From Lyngbya confervoides BDU141951 (GTDB lineage Bacteria; Cyanobacteriota; Cyanobacteriia; Thermosynechococcales; Thermosynechococcaceae): a stretch of 64,000 nucleotides of DNA. Positions 16,253 to 24,374 of the stretch are shown piece by piece. A model generated the notes under the pieces. That model did not search any database. It was not told the DNA's origin and was given only the letters and a program-made list of their open reading frames with translations. Location of the stretch: assembly GCF_000817775.3 (NCBI RefSeq), contig NZ_JTHE03000079.1, positions 66,528 to 130,527 of the forward strand, in the 5' to 3' direction. Position numbers and translations under genes: made by a program. How positions within the stretch are numbered: position 1 is the stretch's first letter; each line of letters starts with the position of its first letter.

Positions 16253-18136
16253 ATGGAAGGGAATCTAGAAATCACCCTCCTGATTGTGATCACCGTCGTC
16301 GCGGGCATTGGTGCCCAAATCGTTGCGGCCCTGTGTAAAGTTCCCAGCATTGTCTTTTTGCTCCTGTTTGGAATTACCCTCGGACGATCTGGGTTGGGAA
16401 TTGTGCAGCCAGCGCTTCTGGGCAATGGCCTGGAGGTGATTGTGTCCCTCTCCGTTGCGCTCATCCTCTTTGAGGGGGGACTGAATCTAAAGTGGAGCGA
16501 AATTTCTGAGGTCTCCGTTAGTCTGAGAAACCTGGTGACCCTGGGTAGCTTGATCACGCTCTTTGGCGCCGGAGCCGCTGCCCATTGGCTGAGTGAATTT
16601 CCCTGGCAGTTGGCCATTTTGTATGGATCGCTGGTGGTGGTCACAGGCCCCACGGTGGTGGCCCCCCTGCTGAAGCAGGTACAGGCTGACCGCCGAGTTT
16701 CCACACTGTTAGAAGGGGAAGGAGTGCTCATTGACCCCATTGGCGCCATCTTGGCCGTGGTGGTCCTGAATATTGTGCTCCAGGAGCATCCTGCCCCCCT
16801 GACGGTGGCCACCGGCCTGATCTCTCGATTGGGGCTAGGGATTGTCATTGGTGGCAGCGGCGGGTGGCTACTCAGCCGCTTTTTGCGACGGGCCACCTTT
16901 CTCTCCGATGACCTTAAAAATCTCTCCGTTCTGGCGGGGGTTTGGGGACTGTTTGGCCTCTCTCAATATCTCATTAGCGAATCCGGTCTGATGACGGCAG
17001 TGGCCGCGGGCGTGGTCCTTCGGAATGCAGAACTGCCTGCCGAGCGCCGCCTGCTGCGGTTCAAAAACCAGCTCAGCATTCTGGCCATCTCTGTCCTGTT
17101 TATCCTGCTGTCAGCCGATCTTTCCCTGCCCAGCCTGGTGGCCCTGGGCTGGGGAGGATTATTGACGGTGGCGGCGTTGATGCTGATTGTGCGTCCGCTG
17201 AACATTCTACTTTCCACCTTTCGGAGTGATTTAAACCTTCGTCAAAAGGCTTTTTTATCCTGGGTGGCACCGCGGGGCATTGTGGCGGCTTCGGTGGCCT
17301 CCCTGTTTTCCATTTCCTTAACCAAGCAGGAAATTACCGGTGGCGAAGCCATCAAAGCCCTGGTTTTTTTGACCATTATTCTGACGGTTTGCCTCCAGGG
17401 CTTAAGTGCTCGCTGGGTGGCGGGCTGGCTCAAGATACGCTCCTCAGAGGCCACCGGCGCCATTATTATTGGTTGCCATCCCCTAGGACGACTGGTGGCA
17501 GGGTTAATCCAGGATCGGGGCGAATCGGTGGTGATGATTGATAGCGATCCGGACCGCTGTCGGGAAGCAGAAGCGGACCACTTTCAGGTTTATTTGAGCA
17601 GCGCCCTGAATACGGAAGTGCTCAACGAAGCCGGTGTCACCTCCATTGGTTCAGTCTTGGCCATTACCAGCAACGCAGAGGTGAATGCGGTACTGGCCAG
17701 CAGCGTCATTGAAGAGTTTTCCCCGCCGCGGGTTTTGGCCTTTTGTCCCGACCAAGTGCGGGACAATGCCAGTGCCCCCAGCCTGGACAAGCGCATGCGG
17801 CCCGAGGTCAAGCGGGCCTTTGCTCCAAATTTCTCCGTAAAACGCTGGAATGAGTATTACGTCCAGGGAGAAATCAAGCTGCTCCATATTCCCTTACAGC
17901 AGGAGCCAGAAGCCTTTGAGCAGCAGCGGCTTCATTTGCAAGCGCTGATCAATGTGGGGCAAATCATGCCCATTTTAGTGGAGCAGAAAGACTCTCTGCG
18001 CATTTGTACTGCTCACCAGGAATGGCATCCTGGCGATCGGGTCATTGCCGCTCTGTACACCCCAAAGGGGTCGCCTGCCACTCGTTTACATCTGGAGATG
18101 AACCGGCCCCTGGCGATGCCCCTGATTCCAGATTGA
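16253..18136 (+). CDS. CPA1-type Na+(K+)/H+ antiporter with C-terminal TrkA-N domain
   Basis: 627 aa. About 12 membrane helices (roughly residues 5-395) carry the CPA transport motifs VTGPTVVAPLLKQVQ and EGEGVLIDPIGAI, whose Asp is the expected ion-binding residue. Helix sequences such as WVAPRGIVAASVASLFSI are typical of NhaP-like exchangers. The cytosolic tail has a Rossmann TrkA-N/RCK-like domain (GAIIIGCHPLGRLVAGLI, VVMIDSDPDRCREAEAD), which binds nucleotides such as NAD(H) in relatives and gates transport. The exact cation is not deducible. The gene lies five bases after msrA. Confidence 0.9.
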   Translation: MEGNLEITLLIVITVVAGIGAQIVAALCKVPSIVFLLLFGITLGRSGLGIVQPALLGNGLEVIVSLSVALILFEGGLNLKWSEISEVSVSLRNLVTLGSLITLFGAGAAAHWLSEFPWQLAILYGSLVVVTGPTVVAPLLKQVQADRRVSTLLEGEGVLIDPIGAILAVVVLNIVLQEHPAPLTVATGLISRLGLGIVIGGSGGWLLSRFLRRATFLSDDLKNLSVLAGVWGLFGLSQYLISESGLMTAVAAGVVLRNAELPAERRLLRFKNQLSILAISVLFILLSADLSLPSLVALGWGGLLTVAALMLIVRPLNILLSTFRSDLNLRQKAFLSWVAPRGIVAASVASLFSISLTKQEITGGEAIKALVFLTIILTVCLQGLSARWVAGWLKIRSSEATGAIIIGCHPLGRLVAGLIQDRGESVVMIDSDPDRCREAEADHFQVYLSSALNTEVLNEAGVTSIGSVLAITSNAEVNAVLASSVIEEFSPPRVLAFCPDQVRDNASAPSLDKRMRPEVKRAFAPNFSVKRWNEYYVQGEIKLLHIPLQQEPEAFEQQRLHLQALINVGQIMPILVEQKDSLRICTAHQEWHPGDRVIAALYTPKGSPATRLHLEMNRPLAMPLIPD

Positions 18137-18226
18137 CCTCCTTTCCCTCTGACCTTTCAAGGACAGAGAGAGCGTCCCGGGTTCACACCAAAGATGTCCT
18201 GCTTCAGTGCCAGGTAGAGGCTTCCT

Positions 18227-18247
18227 GGCTAGATCCAGGATCTGGCC
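18227..18247. repeat. Short palindrome downstream of the antiporter gene
   Basis: A 21-base imperfect palindrome around AGATCC-A-GGATCT, flanked by GGC and GCC, between the convergent antiporter and hydrolase genes. The loop would be too short for a simple RNA hairpin unless inner pairs open. It could be a cruciform or protein site, or chance. Confidence 0.3.
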
Positions 18248-18267
18248 TTAGCCGGTCCTCTGGGGGA

Positions 18268-18963
18268 TCAATCTAAATACTGCCCCCATTCTTCCAGAGG
18301 GGCTTGGGACCCATACCAGCGTTTTTGGGGCTGCGCGGCAGTGGGAGGCGAATGCAGGACGCCCTCAAGGGTCAGATTGTGGCCGCCGGTGAGATGGGCC
18401 GCCTGAATCGGCGTGACGCCATCCCCCCAACAGCGGCCCTCGCCGCAGGTGATCTGGTAGCTGTTGTAGGTAAACCAGTCCCCTAGGCGCCAGCTCCGCC
18501 GACCTAAAATGCTCTTGCCAGCGACACAAACGTAGTTGATTTGGGGATAAAACGCGCCGGGGTAGTTCTGATTGACAAAGTCAAGATTGTCCTGGGTCCA
18601 CCGCTCCTGACTGCGGTGCGGGGTTCCCAGGGTGACCAAGGTGCTCACGCAGGAACGTCCCTGCCAGCGATCGCCGCAGTAGGGCTGGTCTCCCAGATAA
18701 ATGCGGGCAATCCACCCCCCTGCGGAATGCCCAATCAGGTTAATCTGTGCCGCGCCCGTTTCCTGGATGATCTGGCGCACAGTTTGATCGAGCTGCTGGA
18801 GAATGGGCGTCACCGGTCGCCCTCCCAGGGTGATCAACCAGTCCTGCCGCCTCAGAGGGACGGTCCGCACCGGTGCCTGGGTCAAGGTCTGGAGGCGGCG
18901 CTCAAGGTCTCGATATTCCCGTGCAGCCGCCAGGTATCCCGGCAAAATGACCGTGGGTTTCAT
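18268..18963 (-). CDS. Alpha/beta-hydrolase, lipase-like
   Basis: 231 aa. The nucleophile elbow GHSAGG (78-83, Ser80) follows a predicted strand (INLIGHSAGGWIARIYLGD). Asp in CWGDGVTPIQA and His in EGVLHSPPT are good candidates for the rest of the triad. VTLGTPHRSQERW is a motif of PGAP1/lipase-like hydrolases, and HNLTLEGVLHS resembles plant plastid lipases. There is no signal peptide. A membrane-lipid or ester hydrolase is likely; the substrate is unknown. The TPR gene on the same strand ends 13 bases upstream of this start, so the two are probably one operon. Confidence 0.85.
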   Translation of the reverse strand: MKPTVILPGYLAAAREYRDLERRLQTLTQAPVRTVPLRRQDWLITLGGRPVTPILQQLDQTVRQIIQETGAAQINLIGHSAGGWIARIYLGDQPYCGDRWQGRSCVSTLVTLGTPHRSQERWTQDNLDFVNQNYPGAFYPQINYVCVAGKSILGRRSWRLGDWFTYNSYQITCGEGRCWGDGVTPIQAAHLTGGHNLTLEGVLHSPPTAAQPQKRWYGSQAPLEEWGQYLD

Positions 18964-18976
18964 GCAAGTTTTAAGG

Positions 18977-20305
18977 CTAAGGGTTTGGGGTGAGGGTGGG
19001 TTCAGGGGACGCTTCCGGTTGATTGGTCGTTGTGCTGGGGGATCGGCCCTGCATGCGATCTAGATCCGCTTGGGCACGCTGGGCTAGGGCGGTATTGCCC
19101 GACTGTTCTAGGAATTGCTTCGCCTGTCTCAGGTCGGCCAGGGTGCCAGCCAAATCACCCAGTTTCGACTTTGCAGACGCCCGATAGAGGTAAGCCTGAC
19201 CATACTTGGGATCAAGTCGCAGAGCCTGGTCATAGTCCAAAATGGCACCTTGCAAATCCCCTTGCCCAATCAGCTTTTCATTCCCGCGATAGAAATAGAG
19301 GCTAGCGGTTTCAGGGCCCAGATCAATCGCTTGATTATAGTCGGCAATGGCCTGTTCGGAGTTCTTCAGGGCCGCCTGGGTCAGCCCCCGTCGAAATAGA
19401 GCGGTGGGGTTATTTCGGTCTAGCGCCAGGGCTGCATTGAAGTCCTCCAGTGCCGCCTCTTCTTCCCCTAAACTCAGCTGGGCTGTGCCTCGGGCGATGT
19501 GGGCCGAAACCCGTTTGGGGTCAAGCCGGATTGCCTCTCCATAGTTGGCCCGTGCCCCCTGCAAATCTCCCTGAGCAAACCTGGCATCCCCCAGAGCCAT
19601 GTGAGCCGCAGGGTCCCTAGGGGCAAGCTTGAGGGCCTGATCATAGTCGGCGATCGCCCCCTCAATGTCCTCAAACTGGGCCTTAATTTGCCCTCGACGC
19701 AGATACAGACCAGCACTCTGCTTGAGATCCAAAGCTCGGTTGAGGTCCGTCAGCGCGCCCTGAAAATTCCCCTGTCCCGCCTTAGCCTCTGCCAGGCCGA
19801 GCAGGGCGTTGGTCTGCTTGGGATCTAGCTTCAGGGCTGCCTCAAAATTCGTCGCGGCTGCCGCATATTGCTGACGGACCAGTTTTGCCCCCCCCCGTCC
19901 CAGCAAAGCCGCCGTATTTTTAGAATCTAGCTTCAGCACCGTGTCAAAGTCCTGCTCAGCGCCGCTGTAGTTATTCAGGGACCATTTAGCAATGCCGCGA
20001 TTGAGGTAGGCAACGGCCAGTTTGGGATTAATCTCAATGGCGCGATCATAGGCTTTAATCGCCCCAGCATAGTCCCCTGCTTGATACTTTTTGCCGCCTT
20101 CTTGAAAGGCCGCATCTAGGGTTTGGGCCTGGACCTGCGCCACAGGCATGACCGGGAGGGACAAAAGCGCGCTGGTGAATAGCACCCCGCTCCCCACGAA
20201 GCTTGCCAGCAGCAGTCGGATGGGTTGCGCCATGGAACGCCGTCCCCAGGAACGGCATGGGGAGGTCAACGGACCCAATTGAGCGTTGAAAATCTGAGAC
20301 ATCAT
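18977..20305 (-). CDS. Exported TPR-repeat protein
   Basis: 442 aa from ATG 20305, which has GGGAG five bases upstream; ATG 20233 (MAQPIRLLLASFVGSG) would give a shorter N-terminal region. A signal sequence (hydrophobic LLLASFVGSGVLFTSALLSL, ending around VQAQ) precedes roughly ten tandem TPRs (GKKYQAGDYAGAIKAYDRAI, AYLNRGIAKWSLNNYSGAEQ and so on), then a Pro/Thr-rich tail from about residue 415. It is likely a lumenal or periplasmic scaffold. The lipase-like gene follows closely on the same strand. No specific function can be assigned. Confidence 0.85.
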   Translation of the reverse strand: MMSQIFNAQLGPLTSPCRSWGRRSMAQPIRLLLASFVGSGVLFTSALLSLPVMPVAQVQAQTLDAAFQEGGKKYQAGDYAGAIKAYDRAIEINPKLAVAYLNRGIAKWSLNNYSGAEQDFDTVLKLDSKNTAALLGRGGAKLVRQQYAAAATNFEAALKLDPKQTNALLGLAEAKAGQGNFQGALTDLNRALDLKQSAGLYLRRGQIKAQFEDIEGAIADYDQALKLAPRDPAAHMALGDARFAQGDLQGARANYGEAIRLDPKRVSAHIARGTAQLSLGEEEAALEDFNAALALDRNNPTALFRRGLTQAALKNSEQAIADYNQAIDLGPETASLYFYRGNEKLIGQGDLQGAILDYDQALRLDPKYGQAYLYRASAKSKLGDLAGTLADLRQAKQFLEQSGNTALAQRAQADLDRMQGRSPSTTTNQPEASPEPTLTPNP

Positions 20306-20556
20306 AAAAACTCCCTGGCAATCTTAATGGATTCACGCTGGTTAAACTCTAGTCAAACCCTGTGGCGCGTTATTTTCACAGCGGTCTTAAACGACCCATT
20401 TTGAACCTCTGCACCCATTTCCCCCAGGCAGAGATCGGAACAATTTAAACCTATCCTACCGAAAATCAATCCTTTCCTCAGAATTCCTACCTTCCCCAAA
20501 ATCGGGGAGAAGAAACTTGTTATTGTAAAGAGTGATCCTGATTGCACCTCTAAATT

Positions 20557-21303
20557 GTGAATACACTGCCTACCGTCTCTGATACCAAGCGTGCGTTTTA
20601 TAGCCGCCATACCCGCCCTGTCAACTCAGTGTATCGGCGCGTTGTAGAGGAACTGCTCGTGGAGATGCACTTACTTCGGGTCAACGCAGACTTTCGCTAC
20701 GATGCAATCTATGCCCTCGGGATTGTGACCTCCTTTAACCGATTCATGGAAGGTTACGAACCGGCAGCGGATGTTGACAGTATTTTTGAGGCCCTTGTCC
20801 GGGCTGAGGCCCTTGAGCCAGAGACGATTAAGTCTAACGCGAAGCATCTGTTGGAGACGGTTCGGCCTCAGTCCCTGTCTCAACTGATGGACTGGTTTAC
20901 CTCAGCCGCCACTTCCGGGGGCGGAGAATTTGAGTCTCAAATTAAAGCGATCGCGGATTCTCCTTCCTTCAAATATAGTCGGCTGTTTGGCATTGGCCTG
21001 TACACCCTCTTGGAAACAGTTGCCCCAGAAGCGATTAAATCCGAAGAGACCCTTAAGGAGAACCTGACGACCCTGGGCACGATCCTGCCGCTTTCCCTAG
21101 ACAAGCTGACCAAGGATATTGAATTTTATCGAGCCAATCTTGAAAAGGTGCAGCAAGCCCGGCAAACCCTGGCCGATATTGTCGAAGCCGATCGCAAACG
21201 CAATGCCCAGCGCCTAGCTGAGCAGCAATCCCCCCGCGAGGTAGAAGCCAGTTCCGCCCCCTCAGAAACGGGAGAAGAATCCAGCTCTGCGCCTTCCAAT
21301 TGA
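20557..21303 (+). CDS. thf1: Thf1/Psb29, photosystem II biogenesis and FtsH-associated protein
   Basis: 248 aa starting at GTG 20557; the family N-terminus (xxxTVSDTKRAFYxxHTRPxNS) begins exactly here, which supports this start. The conserved core includes TVSDTKRAFYSRHTRPVNSV, LYTLLETV and FMEGY. The C-terminal ~60 residues are a charged coiled-coil ending in a Ser/Ala-rich tail. In cyanobacteria and plants Psb29/Thf1 binds and stabilises thylakoid FtsH protease complexes and is needed for normal photosystem II repair. An FtsH of the matching type is encoded at 48816-50717 in this window, but not adjacent. Confidence 0.95.
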   Translation: MNTLPTVSDTKRAFYSRHTRPVNSVYRRVVEELLVEMHLLRVNADFRYDAIYALGIVTSFNRFMEGYEPAADVDSIFEALVRAEALEPETIKSNAKHLLETVRPQSLSQLMDWFTSAATSGGGEFESQIKAIADSPSFKYSRLFGIGLYTLLETVAPEAIKSEETLKENLTTLGTILPLSLDKLTKDIEFYRANLEKVQQARQTLADIVEADRKRNAQRLAEQQSPREVEASSAPSETGEESSSAPSN

Positions 21304-21388
21304 GGGGAGGGGCCTGTTACCTTTGGGGCTGGCCTTGAATTCATAACACGCTGAGCCCAGTTACCCCTGACCTCCTTACCTGCTGCCC

Positions 21389-22363
21389 ATGACCCTGCCT
21401 ACGACTGCAACGGTTAGCTTACTGTCGGCCAATTCCTACGCGCTTGAGGCCCTGCAAGCCCAGGTGATCCGCCTTCTGGCACCTTGGGGGGGAATCGAGT
21501 CCTTTGTCAAGCCTGGTCATCGCGTTCTGCTCAAGCCTAACCTGCTGACTGGAGCGAAGCCGGGGCGAGAGTGCACCACTCGACCCGAGTTGGTCTATGC
21601 CGTGGCTAAACTGGTGATCGCAGCTGGGGGATCCCCATTTTTGGGAGATAGCCCCGCCTTTGGAAGCGCGCTGGGGGTGGCTCGGGCCAACGGATACCAA
21701 TTTTTACTCGAGGACCTCAACATTCCAGTGGTTGAATTTCAGGGGCAGCGGTACCAGAGTGTGAGTCAGAGCTTTGATCACCTCCGGCTGTGCAAGGAAG
21801 CCATGGAGGCAGACGTGGTGATTAATCTTCCCAAGATCAAGTCCCATGTCCAATTAACCCTCACCCTAGGGGTTAAGAATTTGTTTGGCTGCGTACCCGG
21901 CAAGATGAAGGCCTGGTGGCACCTGGAAGCGGGCAAAAATGCCGATCGCTTTGGCGAAATGCTGGTGGAAACGGCGCGGGCAATTGCACCAGACTTGACG
22001 ATTGCCGATGGCATTATCGGCCACGAGGGCAACGGACCGAGCGGGGGCACCCCTCGTCCCCTGGGTTTGCTAGCCGCCTCTGACCATGTTTTTGCCCTGG
22101 ACCGAGGGCTGGTGGAAATTTTGGGCGTGGATCCATGGCGGGTACCCACGGTGCGCATGGCCGATCGCCTCGGGTATTGCCCCACGCTTGCACAGATTCA
22201 GTTTCCCCTAGCCCAGCCAGAGGCACTGGCGATCACGGACTGGCAGATCCCTGAAAAATTGACGCCCATTGATTTTGGCGCGCCGCGGGTATTGCGATCC
22301 ACCTTTAAACATCTGTATATCCGCTGGATTCGCGAGCCGCTTGCGGCCTATGCCAGTCGTTAA
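21389..22363 (+). CDS. DUF362 domain protein
   Basis: 324 aa. The DUF362 signature is seen in VLLKPNLLTGAKPGRECTTR, ADVVINLPKIKSHVQLTLTL and GVKNLFGCVPGKMK, with ADGIIGHEGNGPSGG in the C-terminal half. Some relatives carry a ferredoxin-like 4Fe-4S domain after the core; none is present here, and there is no CxxCxxC motif. The biochemical function of the family is not established. The aldolase gene begins inside this gene's last 14 bases, so the two are translationally coupled. Confidence 0.88.
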   Translation: MTLPTTATVSLLSANSYALEALQAQVIRLLAPWGGIESFVKPGHRVLLKPNLLTGAKPGRECTTRPELVYAVAKLVIAAGGSPFLGDSPAFGSALGVARANGYQFLLEDLNIPVVEFQGQRYQSVSQSFDHLRLCKEAMEADVVINLPKIKSHVQLTLTLGVKNLFGCVPGKMKAWWHLEAGKNADRFGEMLVETARAIAPDLTIADGIIGHEGNGPSGGTPRPLGLLAASDHVFALDRGLVEILGVDPWRVPTVRMADRLGYCPTLAQIQFPLAQPEALAITDWQIPEKLTPIDFGAPRVLRSTFKHLYIRWIREPLAAYASR

Positions 22364-22997
22364 CCCAGACCCACTCCCCTGGCTCGATCGTCTGCGCCAG
22401 GCCCAGGCCATCGCGGTCATTCGCACATCCGCCTGGCAGCAGGGGCTGTGGATGGCTCAGGCGGTGGTGCAGGCGGGGTTTTCCATGGTGGAAATCACCT
22501 GGAATAGCGATCGCCCGGCCCATCTGGTGAACCAGCTTCGCCAGCGCTACCCGGCGTGCTGCATCGGCGTCGGCACCATTCTCTCAAGCTCAGATCTGCA
22601 GGAGGCGATCGCGGCGGGGGCTCAGTTTATTTTTACCCCCCACACCGATCCGGCGCTCATTGCGCAGGCTCGTCAGCGGAACCTTCCCATGGTGCCGGGA
22701 GCGCTGACGCCCACGGAAATTATTCAAGCCTGGAGGGCGGGATCTAGCGGCGTGAAAGTCTTTCCGGCTCAGTCCGTCGGCGGCCCCCAGTACATCCACC
22801 ATCTCCAAGGTCCCCTGGGACATATTCCCCTGATTCCCACTGGCGGCGTCACCCAGACCACCGCTCGCCGCTATTTAGAGGCCGGAGCGATCGCCGTTGG
22901 GGTGGCAGGCTGCCTCTTCGACCGCGAGATTCTCGCCAGTCAAAACTCTGCGCGACTGGAGCAACACCTAACGCAGTTTCGGGCCAGCTTACCCTGA
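22350..22997 (+). CDS. eda: KDPG/KHG aldolase
   Basis: 215 aa from ATG 22350, which overlaps the DUF362 gene by 14 bases. It cleaves 2-keto-3-deoxy-6-phosphogluconate to pyruvate and glyceraldehyde-3-phosphate, the final Entner-Doudoroff step. Class I aldolase features are present: catalytic Glu48 (MVEITW), GVGTI (73-77), TPH (96-98), Schiff-base Lys136 in SSGVKVFPA, and the phosphate-binding IPTGGV. In cyanobacteria the dehydratase half of the pathway is debated, and this enzyme may instead work on other 2-keto-3-deoxy acids. No edd-like gene is in the window. Confidence 0.92.
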   Translation: MPVVNPDPLPWLDRLRQAQAIAVIRTSAWQQGLWMAQAVVQAGFSMVEITWNSDRPAHLVNQLRQRYPACCIGVGTILSSSDLQEAIAAGAQFIFTPHTDPALIAQARQRNLPMVPGALTPTEIIQAWRAGSSGVKVFPAQSVGGPQYIHHLQGPLGHIPLIPTGGVTQTTARRYLEAGAIAVGVAGCLFDREILASQNSARLEQHLTQFRASLP

Positions 22998-23079
22998 GGA
23001 ACTGCTGCGTCATGCCGCTGAGTCAGACTAGGCAATCATCCTGGAATCATGGATCTGCAGTCTCAGGCACCGGCTCTTC

Positions 23080-23754
23080 CTAGGCAAGCTGGGTGCGGTG
23101 AAAATCATCCTGCACCTTCGCCGTTAAGCGCTTGGAGACCTGACGCACAATTTGCGCCAGTACTTGATCGCCCGTGTACTGGATCAGCTTTTGGGGAAGT
23201 CGATGGATAAACTTGGGAAACTGAAGGGCAACGCCCAAATCCAACACCCATTCCACCCGCGTCAGGGGATTGTCAGGGTGAGAACCCGCATCCTCCACCA
23301 GTTCCAGGGAGGCATTAAAGTCAACCTGATAGCATTGATGGCTCCCTTCTCCGAGATCCAGCGTCTCAATTCGGTACACCCCTGCTTCCTGAGGCAATAG
23401 ATGAAGCCCAATCCTTGGCTCCACTTCAAATCCGTGGGATCCGTATCGTCCCACCACAATTTCGTAACCGTTATCGCCCAGAGGATGCACCTGCATGGGC
23501 TGAGCGCAGCGGCAAAACCACCCCTGGTGAGCGTCCAGGTAGGTCATCACCGTAGCGCGATCGCCCCGCAGTTCCATGACGCCCTCAAAGGTACTGCGAA
23601 ACCGTGTGGGGGATGGCTTCACCCCGTCCTCGGTCGCGGCTACCTGAGGAATAAATCCTACCCAAGGAGACAAGCGGGTTGCTGAATCTGGATGATTTGC
23701 CTTGGTCAACGTTCTAGTTCCATCTAGAGAGTCACAGACAATATCAGGCTGCAT
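23080..23754 (-). CDS. DUF1997 family protein
   Basis: 224 aa from ATG 23754, with GGGAAG upstream; a TTG at 23775 would add seven residues. It matches the DUF1997 family of cyanobacteria and plastids (FRSTFEGVMELRGDRATVM, YLDAHQGWFCRCAQPMQVHP, CYQVDFNASLELVE and the terminal LQFPKFIHRLPQKLIQYTGD). The fold is probably a START/polyketide-cyclase-like lipid-binding barrel, as judged from the strand pattern and C-terminal helix. There is no signal peptide. The function is unknown. Confidence 0.85.
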   Translation of the reverse strand: MQPDIVCDSLDGTRTLTKANHPDSATRLSPWVGFIPQVAATEDGVKPSPTRFRSTFEGVMELRGDRATVMTYLDAHQGWFCRCAQPMQVHPLGDNGYEIVVGRYGSHGFEVEPRIGLHLLPQEAGVYRIETLDLGEGSHQCYQVDFNASLELVEDAGSHPDNPLTRVEWVLDLGVALQFPKFIHRLPQKLIQYTGDQVLAQIVRQVSKRLTAKVQDDFHRTQLA

Positions 23755-23978
23755 AAGCAAAGCACTTCCCCACAATGATGATACGTTAACCTTGGTTTGG
23801 TCTACAATGCCGGAACAAACCGGTCATCATCACAGACCTAGAGAAAGACCCCGTTGACGAATCGGTGGGGACCAGATGTTCCCCATCCCGTTAGTTCACA
23901 GGTGGCTTCTCCAACCTGCCTTATTGTTCCTCAACCAGAGGTGATAAGGGTCACTGTTTGCACATTTTTTTGTTTGGG

Positions 23979-24359
23979 ATGAAAAAAATGCTACAGGATA
24001 CGATTTCGTTCAAAAAGTTAGGGGTGCTGGCAGGACTGACCCTCTGGAGTTTTGCAGGAGGAAGCGTCCTGGCCCAAACCAACGCCAGCGATCTGCGTCC
24101 CTGGGAAGGCAGCCAAACCGATAGTACCTCCAACAGTCCCGAACAGGTTTTCAATGGACAGGGAACGCCCTCCTCATTATTTGACCTGATTAATCAGATT
24201 CAACAGATGAATGGCAGGAGTCCGGCTGAATATGCCAAGGAGCAAAACCGTCAATTCAACAAAGCGGTGGACAATTTCTATCAAAAGCAGCGTCAAGTCA
24301 TTCAATCCCAGGAGGAAGCGGCTGGTTCTTCTTCCCCAGATGGGGCAGTTGATCCTTAG
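23979..24359 (+). CDS. Small exported protein of unknown function
   Basis: 126 aa from ATG 23979 (a TTG at 23958 is in frame). A Sec signal peptide with core LGVLAGLTLWSFAGGSVLAQ is followed by a low-complexity Ser/Gln/Asn-rich mature part containing SLFDLINQIQQMNGRSPAEY and a probably helical C-terminus. No domain is recognised. The next gene, also exported, starts 15 bases later, so the two are likely co-transcribed. Confidence 0.7.
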   Translation: MKKMLQDTISFKKLGVLAGLTLWSFAGGSVLAQTNASDLRPWEGSQTDSTSNSPEQVFNGQGTPSSLFDLINQIQQMNGRSPAEYAKEQNRQFNKAVDNFYQKQRQVIQSQEEAAGSSSPDGAVDP

Positions 24360-24374
24360 GGAAGAAGCTTTCGT

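Noticed and set aside
16231-16896. A 221-aa Arg/Thr-rich frame opposite the antiporter gene
   Set aside because: It is a low-complexity translation that runs against clear membrane-helix coding on the other strand.
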